DNA of 64,000 nt, from positions 1 through 64,000 of the forward strand of contig NZ_CAXUSG020000007.1 of assembly GCF_964253915.1 (NCBI RefSeq), in the 5' to 3' direction. Positions within the stretch are counted from its first letter, which is position 1, and each line of letters opens with the position of its first letter. Shown here in pieces: positions 34,718 to 42,059 of this stretch. A model generated the notes under the pieces. It was not told where the DNA came from, searched no databases, and saw only the letters and a program-made list of their open reading frames with translations. The stretch comes from Metarhizobium sp964253915. Lineage in GTDB: Bacteria; Pseudomonadota; Alphaproteobacteria; Rhizobiales; Rhizobiaceae. Both the position numbers and the translations under genes were made by a program.

Positions 34718-35374
34718 ATGAACCGCATCGCTGCCGTACTGCTGTCGAGCCTCACCCTTGCCGGCTCTTTCGCGACCATCGCTTCCGCAGAAACCCGCGC
34801 CGACAAGCCGGTGCTGATGGCCTCGCTGGAAGGCAAGAGCAACAAGACCGGCTGGCTTGCCGTTCTTTCGGAAGACAAGCCGAAGAAAAAGAAGCAGGTC
34901 AAGACGAACATTCACACGTCGCCGATCCCGCGCCAGCTGATCGACTTCACGGAATCCGTTGAAGCCGGCACCATCATCGTCGACAACTCCGACCGCCGCC
35001 TCTACCACGTCCTCGGCAACGGCACGGCTGTCGCCTACGGTATCAGCGTCGGTCGCGACGGCTTTATCTGGACGGGTGCCGAAAAGGTTACCGCCAAGGC
35101 CGAATGGCCGACGTGGAACCCGCCGGCTGAAATGCGCCGCCGTGAAGCCAAGAAGGGCCACATCCTGCCCAAGACCATGAAGGGCGGTATCAACAACCCG
35201 CTCGGCGCCCGCGCCCTCTATCTCGGCTCGACCGAATATCGCATCCACGGCACCAACCAGCCGTCATCGATCGGCCACGCCATGTCTTCGGGTTGCATCC
35301 GCATGGCAAACGAAGATGTCGAGCACCTGTACGCCCAGGTCGCGCTCGGCACCCAGGTCATCGTCCGCGATTGA
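34718..35374 (+). CDS. L,D-transpeptidase, small YkuD type
   Basis: 218 residues: signal peptide (about 1-25, ending ASA), a short basic linker and a YkuD domain (about 85-215) with IHGTNQPSSIGHAMSSGCIRM carrying the catalytic His and Cys. It is a periplasmic murein cross-linking or lipoprotein-anchoring enzyme of the short ErfK/YbiS kind common in multiple copies in Rhizobiales. GGGAGAA precedes the ATG. Confidence 0.92.
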   Translation: MNRIAAVLLSSLTLAGSFATIASAETRADKPVLMASLEGKSNKTGWLAVLSEDKPKKKKQVKTNIHTSPIPRQLIDFTESVEAGTIIVDNSDRRLYHVLGNGTAVAYGISVGRDGFIWTGAEKVTAKAEWPTWNPPAEMRRREAKKGHILPKTMKGGINNPLGARALYLGSTEYRIHGTNQPSSIGHAMSSGCIRMANEDVEHLYAQVALGTQVIVRD

Positions 35375-35392
35375 TCCGCCCGACGGCTGAAG

Positions 35393-35424
35393 AGGCCGGC
35401 ACCCGAAAGGGTCGCCGGCCTTTG
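35393..35424 (+). terminator. Intrinsic terminator of small L,D-transpeptidase gene
   Basis: Stem AGGCCGGC / GCCGGCCT enclosing a second small hairpin ACCC-GAAA-GGGT, followed by TTG. It also lies before the end of the convergent M15 peptidase gene. Confidence 0.85.
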
Positions 35425-35428
35425 TCTG

Positions 35429-36226
35429 TCATGGGCAAGCCGAGACGCCGGAACGCCGGGCGATTTCCAGAAGCTCCGGCCGATATTCGAAATGCATCGT
35501 ATCGTAGTGATACCAGCGCCCGCCCCAGACGAAACCATGGCGCTCGAAGATATCGATAATCTTCATCGGGAACTTGTTGTGATACTCCGGCACCTTGCCC
35601 GGCTTGCCGCCCGACCAGACCCAATAGTCGGCATGCTTGGTGTTGAGATCCAGCGCCGCGCCGAAACTGTGGACGGAGAGATTGGGCTGCCCGGAAACCT
35701 TGCGCCAGTTGAAGACACCGGCCGAGGGCGTCAGGTATTTTTTGAGCGCCGGATCGGTGGCCAGTTCGTCGCGCACGGCTTCCAGCGCCTTGTCGACGCC
35801 CTGGCGGCGCGTGACGCGCAATGTCTCGCCGAACCATTTCACCGGAACGAGGTCGGCCTGAACGGTCTTGGCGGAATTGCCGAACAGCCGCTTGAGCAGT
35901 GCCTCGCTGCGAATGCGGCCCGGATCAAAATTGATCGCCGGCCGGGTCTCGCAGGCACCGGCGGGATAAACCTGTTGCAAGCTGTCCTCAACGTCGCCGC
36001 TTGCCAGCTTGGCGAAATGATCGCGGCTCTTGCCGTCGTCGATGACGATCGGCGCGCCATCCTTCATCACCAGCTTGCCGCCCTCGGCCTTGACGATGCT
36101 CTCGGGATAACTTGCAACGAGGATATCGATCTTCTCGGCCAGCGACAGTTCGGCGGCCCTGGCGCTGCTGGCCACGCCGGCCAGCAGCGCCAGCAGAAGG
36201 GCGAGCCGCTTAGTCGACGGTGACAT
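35429..36226 (-). CDS. M15-family (VanY/DacY-like) peptidoglycan peptidase
   Basis: About 265 residues: signal peptide (ending ARAAE, about residue 25) and a C-terminal M15 metallopeptidase-like domain with NLSVHSFGAALDLN (His and Asp zinc ligands) and WYHYDTMHFEYRPEL (HFEYRP, third ligand). This predicts a zinc D,D- or L,D-carboxypeptidase acting on murein peptides in the periplasm. The start overlaps the end of the upstream secreted-protein gene; ATG 36226 gives the more compact signal peptide, ATG 36244 is also possible. Confidence 0.88.
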   Translation of the reverse strand: MSPSTKRLALLLALLAGVASSARAAELSLAEKIDILVASYPESIVKAEGGKLVMKDGAPIVIDDGKSRDHFAKLASGDVEDSLQQVYPAGACETRPAINFDPGRIRSEALLKRLFGNSAKTVQADLVPVKWFGETLRVTRRQGVDKALEAVRDELATDPALKKYLTPSAGVFNWRKVSGQPNLSVHSFGAALDLNTKHADYWVWSGGKPGKVPEYHNKFPMKIIDIFERHGFVWGGRWYHYDTMHFEYRPELLEIARRSGVSACP

Positions 36227-36599
36227 TGATGTAATCGCCGTCATCGCCGCGCCAGATCTGCACGTTGATCATCACGTCGCCGCCAAGCAGCGCGTTGCGC
36301 GCGTCACGCGTGATCGTCCCGTTGCGGATCATCCGCTCGGCGCGTTCACGGTTCTTGGCCGAGGCAAAGAAGCTGTCATCGTCGTCGCCCGGCTGCGAGA
36401 TGCCGAAACGATGATAGTTGGCCCGGTCCTGGCGGATCACCTGCCAGGGCTGCGATAGCTGCATGCCATCGGAATTGAACAGATCGTCCTGGCCGATATA
36501 GGCGTTGTATTCCTCGATCAGCTCGTCGGCGAGGGCCGGTTGGCCGAGAAGCACGCCGCCCAGGATCGCAGACGCTGCGAACCAATGTTTCATAGTCAT
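36210..36599 (-). CDS. Small secreted protein, unknown
   Basis: 129 residues with a signal peptide (MTMKHWFAASAILGGVLLGQ then PALA). The mature part is acidic and hydrophilic (QPGDDDDSFFASAKNRERAE). I do not recognise the family. It overlaps and precedes the M15 peptidase gene on the same strand, so it may act with it in the periplasm. GCGAGGG lies upstream of ATG 36599; ATG 36593 is an alternative. Confidence 0.8.
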   Translation of the reverse strand: MTMKHWFAASAILGGVLLGQPALADELIEEYNAYIGQDDLFNSDGMQLSQPWQVIRQDRANYHRFGISQPGDDDDSFFASAKNRERAERMIRNGTITRDARNALLGGDVMINVQIWRGDDGDYINVTVD

Positions 36600-36754
36600 G
36601 GTAACCCTCGCTGAAAGCAATGAAATCATATGCATGACGGATAGGACGCCGCATCTATTCTGATGAGCCAAGAAATCCGCAGCGACGATCTTTCCAGCAA
36701 TGACAGCCGGCTTGCAAGCCGGTCGGAAGCTCCATCCTAAAAAGGTTTTTCCGC

Positions 36755-37363
36755 CTACCACATGCTTTTGCGGGCGCGCTCCGGCCACTCCCGGTCGTAG
36801 GTCTCCTGGTCGAAACCCTGCTTGGCTGCCTTGAGCAATTGCCCCGGCGTCGGCAGGGTACTTGCCTCGACATGATGCTCGGCGTTCCACAGATCGGCGC
36901 GCATCACCGCCCGGGCACACTGAAAATACACCTCATCGATGGTGACGACGATGACGCTGCGCGGGTTCTTCCCGTCCATCTCGAAGCTCGCCAGCAAGGT
37001 AGGATCAACGGAAACCACAGCCCGGCCGTTCAGACGCATCGTCGTCGTCGAGCCCGGGATCAGGAACATCAGCGCGACACGCGGATCGCGGACGATATTT
37101 GCCAGCGAATCGACGCGGTTGTTGCCGCGCCAGTCCGGCAGCAGCAAGGTCTTGTCGTCCCGGACACGCACGACACCGCCGAGATCGCCCCGCGGCGAAC
37201 AATCGAGCCCCTCCGGGCCGACGGTGGCGAGAGCCACGAAAGGCGAGGCCTCGATCATGCGGCGATAGTCGTCCGTCAGCGCCGGCGTCACCTTGACGAG
37301 AGCGGCCTCGCTGCAGTCACCATAGAGTGCCTTCAGCTCGTCAACCGATTGTACGATCGTCAT
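36755..37363 (-). CDS. Pyridoxamine 5'-phosphate oxidase family flavoprotein
   Basis: About 202 residues of the split-barrel FMN-binding fold. DCSPRGDLGGVVRV, LLPDWRGNNRVDSLANI, DPRVALMFLIPG and LRLNGRA-type segments match the PPOX-type flavoproteins related to MSMEG_1061. True PdxH substrate residues are not evident, so this is probably a general FMN/F420-type reductase or haem/flavin-binding protein. GGAGACGAGG precedes ATG 37363. Confidence 0.86.
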   Translation of the reverse strand: MTIVQSVDELKALYGDCSEAALVKVTPALTDDYRRMIEASPFVALATVGPEGLDCSPRGDLGGVVRVRDDKTLLLPDWRGNNRVDSLANIVRDPRVALMFLIPGSTTTMRLNGRAVVSVDPTLLASFEMDGKNPRSVIVVTIDEVYFQCARAVMRADLWNAEHHVEASTLPTPGQLLKAAKQGFDQETYDREWPERARKSMW

Positions 37364-37438
37364 CCTCGTCTCCTTCTCAACCAAGCCGGCGACGCCCTAC
37401 CCCGCCGTTGCGACAAACGGATGACGGCATGGCCGGTG

Positions 37439-39274
37439 TCAGGTCTGCGGTGTTGCACCCGCCGCTCGCGCGGCTTCTTCCGCTGCCTCGCGTGCCGCCC
37501 GCTCGCGCCCGGTGCGGGCCGCGACGAGGTCCGCCGGCTGGGCGTTGCCGCGGATCAGCGACCGGCCGGCATAAATGCCGCCGACGACTTCCAGCGCGAA
37601 ACGCTCGTCATCGACATCGCGGAACTCTTCCACCAGCTGGGCGGCAAGCTCCGGCTCCTCGCCCATGACATGCAGCACTTCCTCACTGAAATTCAGCGCC
37701 GATTCGAAGGTCTCGCGGATCTGATAGTTGACGCCGGCATGCAGCAGGTCGATGGCGTGACCGCGGTCGAAGGCGCGCGCCAGCACCGGTATCAGCGGAT
37801 ATTCGTGGCGGACATGCTCGGCGATGCGGAGTGCGGCTTCCTTGTCGTCGATGCAGATCAGGATCGCCTTGGCGGTGGCGGCGCCTGCCGCATGCAGGAT
37901 TTCCGGCCGCGACCCGTCGCCGTAATAGACCTTGAAGCCGAAATCGCCGGCATCGCGGATGAACTCCACATCCTTGTCGATCAGGGACAGCGTGTAGCCA
38001 CGAGCCAGCAGCGGCTGCGAGACAATCTGTCCGAAACGGCCGAAACCGATCATAAGCAAGGTGCCTTCGACATTTTCGGGGAGTGCCAGCCCGGTGGTAT
38101 CCGGCTGCTGCTTCGGCACCATCCGGTCGTGCAGGATGATCATCAACGGCGTCAGCACCATGGAAATGATGATCGTCGCCGTCAGGATGGCGTTCGTCCT
38201 ACCGTCGATGATGCCGACGGCCATGGCGGCGGAGTAGAGCACGAAGGCGAATTCACCGCCCTGCGCCATCAGCACCGCCCGCTCCAAGGCCTCCGAATGA
38301 CAGGTGCGCAACAGGCGGGCGACGGCGTAGATCATCACCGACTTCACCACCATGTAGCAAACGACACCGGCGACAACGAGCTGCCAGTTGGCGGCGATCA
38401 CCTTGAGATCGATCGCCATGCCGACGCCGAGGAAAAACAGGCCGAGCAGGATGCCGCGGAAAGGCTCGATATCCGCTTCCAGCTGATGACGGAAGGAGGA
38501 TTCCGACAGGAGCACGCCGGCGAGAAAGGCGCCCATGGCCATGGAGAGGCCACTCAGCTGCATCGCCAGCGCCGACCCCAACACCACCAGAAGGGCTGCG
38601 GCGGTCATGACTTCGCGGGCATTGGCGGCGGCCAGCAGCCGGAAAAGCGGATTGAGAAGGTATCGTCCGGCCAGCACCAGGGCGACGATCGCGCCCAGCG
38701 CGATGCCGCTGGAGATCAGCCGTTCCGTGACCGTGACCGTTTCGCCGCCGCTGCCGAGAAAGGCGACGAGGGCGAGCAACGGCACAATGGCCAGATCCTC
38801 GAACAACAGGATGGCGACGATACGCTGTCCCTTGAGCGCCGAGATCGCGCCGCGCTCCTGCAGCACCTGCATGACGATGGCCGTCGAGGTCAGCACGAAA
38901 CCGGTTCCGGCGACGAAGGCGACAATCGGCGGGAACCCGAAGGCCACGCCGACACCGGTGAGACCGACGATGCAGCTCAGCACCTGCAGCGCGCCGAGGC
39001 CGAAAATATCCTTGCGCATGCCCCACAGCCGCGATGGCTGCATCTCAAGCCCGATGATGAAGAGGAACATCACCACGCCGAGTTCAGCTATATGCAGGAT
39101 CGCCTGCGAATCGGAAAAGAATCCCAGCCCGTAAGGACCGATCGCCAGGCCTGCGGCCAGATAACCGAGCACGGAGCCCAGCCCGATGCGCTTGAAGATC
39201 GGCACGGCAGCAACGCCGGCCGCCAAAAGCACCACCACCTGCACCAGATCGTTCGCATTTGCTTCCGCTGCCAA
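37439..39274 (-). CDS. CPA2 monovalent cation:proton antiporter (KefB/C-like)
   Basis: About 611 residues: an Na+/H+ exchanger domain with around 12 membrane segments (1-385), then an RCK/TrkA-N domain starting LLMIGFGRFGQIVSQPLLAR (about 405) and a TrkA-C-like tail. It should exchange K+ (or Na+) for H+ under control of NAD(H) or glutathione adducts bound to the RCK domain. No ancillary KefF/KefG gene is adjacent. I prefer TTG at 39274, preceded by AAAGGACAGGG; an ATG at 39328 would add 18 residues of no recognisable character. Confidence 0.88.
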   Translation of the reverse strand: MAAEANANDLVQVVVLLAAGVAAVPIFKRIGLGSVLGYLAAGLAIGPYGLGFFSDSQAILHIAELGVVMFLFIIGLEMQPSRLWGMRKDIFGLGALQVLSCIVGLTGVGVAFGFPPIVAFVAGTGFVLTSTAIVMQVLQERGAISALKGQRIVAILLFEDLAIVPLLALVAFLGSGGETVTVTERLISSGIALGAIVALVLAGRYLLNPLFRLLAAANAREVMTAAALLVVLGSALAMQLSGLSMAMGAFLAGVLLSESSFRHQLEADIEPFRGILLGLFFLGVGMAIDLKVIAANWQLVVAGVVCYMVVKSVMIYAVARLLRTCHSEALERAVLMAQGGEFAFVLYSAAMAVGIIDGRTNAILTATIIISMVLTPLMIILHDRMVPKQQPDTTGLALPENVEGTLLMIGFGRFGQIVSQPLLARGYTLSLIDKDVEFIRDAGDFGFKVYYGDGSRPEILHAAGAATAKAILICIDDKEAALRIAEHVRHEYPLIPVLARAFDRGHAIDLLHAGVNYQIRETFESALNFSEEVLHVMGEEPELAAQLVEEFRDVDDERFALEVVGGIYAGRSLIRGNAQPADLVAARTGRERAAREAAEEAARAAGATPQT

Positions 39275-39392
39275 ACCCTGTCCTTTCAGCGTAGAGCATC
39301 CCGGCTTTTCTCCGAAACGCGAAAACACTCCATGTCTTAGTCTTTACGCAATTCCGGACGCAAAACCGCTGCGCACCCTTGCTGGAATTGCT

Positions 39393-39767
39393 CTAACGCG
39401 GCTTTTCCGAATGATCCCTGCTCATGCCCTTTTCCGCAAGCTCGCGCTCATAGTCGGCAAACAGTTCCGCGCCGCGCTCGCCAAGCTCGTAGAGGTATTT
39501 CCAGGTGAAGATGCCGGTGTCGTGCATGTCGTCGAAACCGATGCGGACGGCATAATTGCCGGTTGGCGTCGCCCCGATGATCGCGACATTGCGTTTTCCC
39601 GGCACAGTCAGCTTCTGGCCCGGTCCGTGTCCCTGCACTTCCGCCGATGGCGAGAGAACGCGCAGCATCTCCGCCGGCAGGTCGAAACGCCGGCCGTCGT
39701 CGAAGGAAACCAGCAGGTGCTGCCGGTCCTTGGAAACACGAAGTTCGGTGGGCCAGGGTTCGGTCAT
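39393..39767 (-). CDS. DUF971 domain protein
   Basis: 124 residues comprising a single DUF971 (gamma-butyrobetaine hydroxylase N-terminal-like) domain: PTELRVSKDRQHLLVSFDDG, FDLPAEMLRVLSPSAEV, NVAIIGATPTGNYAVRIGFD, HDTGIFTWKYLYELG. Stand-alone DUF971 proteins are often found near Fe-S and molybdenum cofactor genes; here it is divergent from moaA. Function not established. Confidence 0.9.
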   Translation of the reverse strand: MTEPWPTELRVSKDRQHLLVSFDDGRRFDLPAEMLRVLSPSAEVQGHGPGQKLTVPGKRNVAIIGATPTGNYAVRIGFDDMHDTGIFTWKYLYELGERGAELFADYERELAEKGMSRDHSEKPR

Positions 39768-39909
39768 TGTCTTTTCCGCAGTTGCTCACTGGCAGGAGTA
39801 CGTTGCAGGAGGAAGGCGCGCAAGTGCATTTTGCGCCTATAGTTCGCCCTTCCGGCTTGACGATCCCATTCCGAAATAACACATTATTGTCTCATCAGGA
39901 GGAAACGGC

Positions 39910-40959
39910 TTGAACAGCATCGTCAGACCCTCGGCCGGTGGCACGCCGCTGGTCGCAGACCCTTCGCCGATGGTGGATCCCTTCGGCCGCACCGTCTCCT
40001 ATCTGCGCGTTTCGGTGACCGATCGCTGCGATTTCCGCTGCACCTATTGCATGGCGGAAAACATGACCTTCCTGCCGAAGAAGGATCTGTTGACGCTCGA
40101 AGAGCTGAACCGGCTCTGTTCCGCCTTCATCGCCAAGGGTGTCCGCAAGCTTCGGCTGACCGGCGGCGAACCGCTGGTGCGCAAGAACATCATGTTCCTG
40201 ATCCGCGAACTCGGCCGCCACATCGAGGCCGGCACTCTCGAAGAACTGACGTTGACCACCAACGGCTCGCAGCTCGCCCGCCACGCACAGGAACTCTACG
40301 ACTGCGGCGTACGCCGTATCAACGTCTCGCTGGATACGCTCGATCCCGCCAAGTTCAAGGAGATCACCCGCTGGGGCGATTTCCACAAGGTGATGGAGGG
40401 CATCGACGCCGCGGAGAAGGCTGGCCTCAAGATCAAGCTGAACGCCGTCGCACTGAAGGATTTCAACGAGACGGAAATCGCCGAGATGCTGCGTTTCGCC
40501 CACGGCCGCGGCATGGATCTCACCGTGATCGAAACCATGCCGATGGGCGAGATCGAGGAAGATCGCACCGACCGATATCTGCCGCTGTCGAAACTGCGCG
40601 CCGACCTGGAAGAGCAGTTCACGCTGGTGGACATTCCCTACAAGACCGGCGGCCCGGCGCGTTATGTCGAGGTCAAGGAAACCGGCGGCCGCCTGGGCTT
40701 CATCACGCCGATGACCCATAATTTCTGCGAGAGTTGCAATCGTGTTCGCCTGACCTGCACCGGCACGCTCTACATGTGCCTCGGCCAGAACGACGCGGCC
40801 GACCTGCGCGCCGCGTTGCGGGCTTCCGAGGACGACGCCTACCTGTTTTCCGCCATCGACGAAGCAATCGGCCGGAAACCCAAGGGCCACGACTTCATCA
40901 TCGACCGCGTCCGCCGCAAGCCCGCCGTCGCCCGCCACATGAGCGTCACCGGCGGCTGA
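39910..40959 (+). CDS. moaA: GTP 3',8-cyclase (molybdenum cofactor synthesis)
   Basis: 349 residues. Radical SAM cluster motif DRCDFRCTYCM near the N-terminus, LRLTGGEPLVR, and the C-terminal second cluster CESCNRVRLTCTG. MoaA with MoaC turns GTP into cyclic pyranopterin monophosphate, the first step of Moco synthesis. The start is TTG at 39910, supported by CAGGAGGAAACGG immediately upstream. mobA and mobB, for later steps, are 5 kb downstream. I could not identify a Moco riboswitch before it. Confidence 0.95.
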   Translation: MNSIVRPSAGGTPLVADPSPMVDPFGRTVSYLRVSVTDRCDFRCTYCMAENMTFLPKKDLLTLEELNRLCSAFIAKGVRKLRLTGGEPLVRKNIMFLIRELGRHIEAGTLEELTLTTNGSQLARHAQELYDCGVRRINVSLDTLDPAKFKEITRWGDFHKVMEGIDAAEKAGLKIKLNAVALKDFNETEIAEMLRFAHGRGMDLTVIETMPMGEIEEDRTDRYLPLSKLRADLEEQFTLVDIPYKTGGPARYVEVKETGGRLGFITPMTHNFCESCNRVRLTCTGTLYMCLGQNDAADLRAALRASEDDAYLFSAIDEAIGRKPKGHDFIIDRVRRKPAVARHMSVTGG

Positions 40960-41087
40960 TCACCGCGTCCGCTTTTGCGCCCCGCCCCTTGCAGCCGCGT
41001 GCCGCGCTCCATACCTAACAAGGCATCCCCGTAGCGTTATTTGCAGCTTCGGGAGACCTGAAATAATTGCTTAGCCAGGATAAAAGC

Positions 41088-41993
41088 ATGGATATGGACA
41101 GTATCTTGCAGTCCGTCGTGGCCGTACGTTCGACGATACCGGACGACGCCTTCACGGCAAATACGCTCGGCACGCACCGCGAAGGCAGCGGTGTGGTGAT
41201 CCGCGGCAACGGCCTTGTGCTGACCATCGGTTACCTCATCACCGAAGCCGAAGAGATCTGGCTGACGCGCCAGGACGGCCACGTGATCGCCGGCCACGCG
41301 CTCGCCTACGACCAGGAGACAGGCTTCGGGCTCGTACAGGCACTGGGGCAACTCGACCTGCCCGCCGTCAAGCTCGGCAATGCCGCGGATGCGCAACTCG
41401 GTGATCCCGTCGTTTTCGCCGATGGCCTCGGCCAGTTCGTCCGCTCGAAAATCGTCGCCAAGCAGGAATTCGCGGGCTACTGGGAATACCTGCTCGACGA
41501 GGCGATCTTCATCGCGCCGGCCCATCCCTCCTGGGGCGGCGCCGCACTTCTTGACGAGGAAGGTCGCCTGCTCGGCATCGGCTCGCTGCGCCTGCAGATG
41601 AGCCGCAAGGGCGAGGTTTCCGACATCAACATGATCGTGCCGATCGACATTCTGGCACCGATCCTCGACGACCTGCTCAACCGTGGCCAGGTGGACAAGC
41701 CGGCGCGTCCCTGGCTCGGGGCCTTTTCGGCCGAAAGCAATGGCGACGTGGTGGTAATGAGTGTTGCCGATGGTGGGCCGGCGGCAAAGGCGGGGCTGCG
41801 CCAGGGCGACATCATCTCGGAAATCCGCGACGGTGAAGTGGATGGGCTGGCCGATTTTTATCGCAAGGTCTGGGAGAGTGGGCCGGCGGGATCGGAGATC
41901 CCGATGCGCGTGCTGCGGGACGGCCGCGAAGCCTGGCTAAGGATCAAATCCGCCGATCGCGGCAGCTTCCTGAAAAAGCCGCAGATGCAGTAA
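41088..41993 (+). CDS. HtrA-like PDZ protein lacking the protease triad
   Basis: 301 residues in the S1C layout: trypsin-like domain (about 1-195) and PDZ domain (about 205-290, WLGAFSAESNG ... GPAAKAGLRQGDIISEI). The catalytic triad is absent: the segment equal to LTNNHVV reads LTIGYLI (Y49 for His), DPRSDIAL reads DQETGFGL (G79 for Asp) and GNSGGAL reads PSWGGAA (W149 for Ser). No signal peptide or membrane segment is present, so it is probably cytoplasmic and a binding protein rather than a protease. ATG 41088 follows CCAGGA; TTG 41067 is less likely. Confidence 0.85.
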   Translation: MDMDSILQSVVAVRSTIPDDAFTANTLGTHREGSGVVIRGNGLVLTIGYLITEAEEIWLTRQDGHVIAGHALAYDQETGFGLVQALGQLDLPAVKLGNAADAQLGDPVVFADGLGQFVRSKIVAKQEFAGYWEYLLDEAIFIAPAHPSWGGAALLDEEGRLLGIGSLRLQMSRKGEVSDINMIVPIDILAPILDDLLNRGQVDKPARPWLGAFSAESNGDVVVMSVADGGPAAKAGLRQGDIISEIRDGEVDGLADFYRKVWESGPAGSEIPMRVLRDGREAWLRIKSADRGSFLKKPQMQ

Positions 41994-42000
41994 ACTGAAA

Positions 42001-42040
42001 TGCAGAAGCCCGCGACCACTGTCGGTCGCGGGCTTCTGCA
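42001..42040. terminator. Strong bidirectional hairpin terminator
   Basis: Perfect 17-bp stem TGCAGAAGCCCGCGACC / GGTCGCGGGCTTCTGCA with a 6-nt loop between the convergent PDZ-protein and chemoreceptor genes. T-rich sequence (GTATGGTTTT) follows on the plus strand. Confidence 0.85.
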
Positions 42041-42059
42041 GTATGGTTTTGCAGGCCCA

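Noticed and set aside
36839..39340. 833-residue plus-strand frame rich in His, Gln, Asp and Arg
   Set aside because: Antisense to the PPOX and CPA2 antiporter genes, both strongly supported.
39768..39909. Possible molybdenum cofactor riboswitch upstream of moaA
   Set aside because: The region is short and no convincing multi-stem core is visible.
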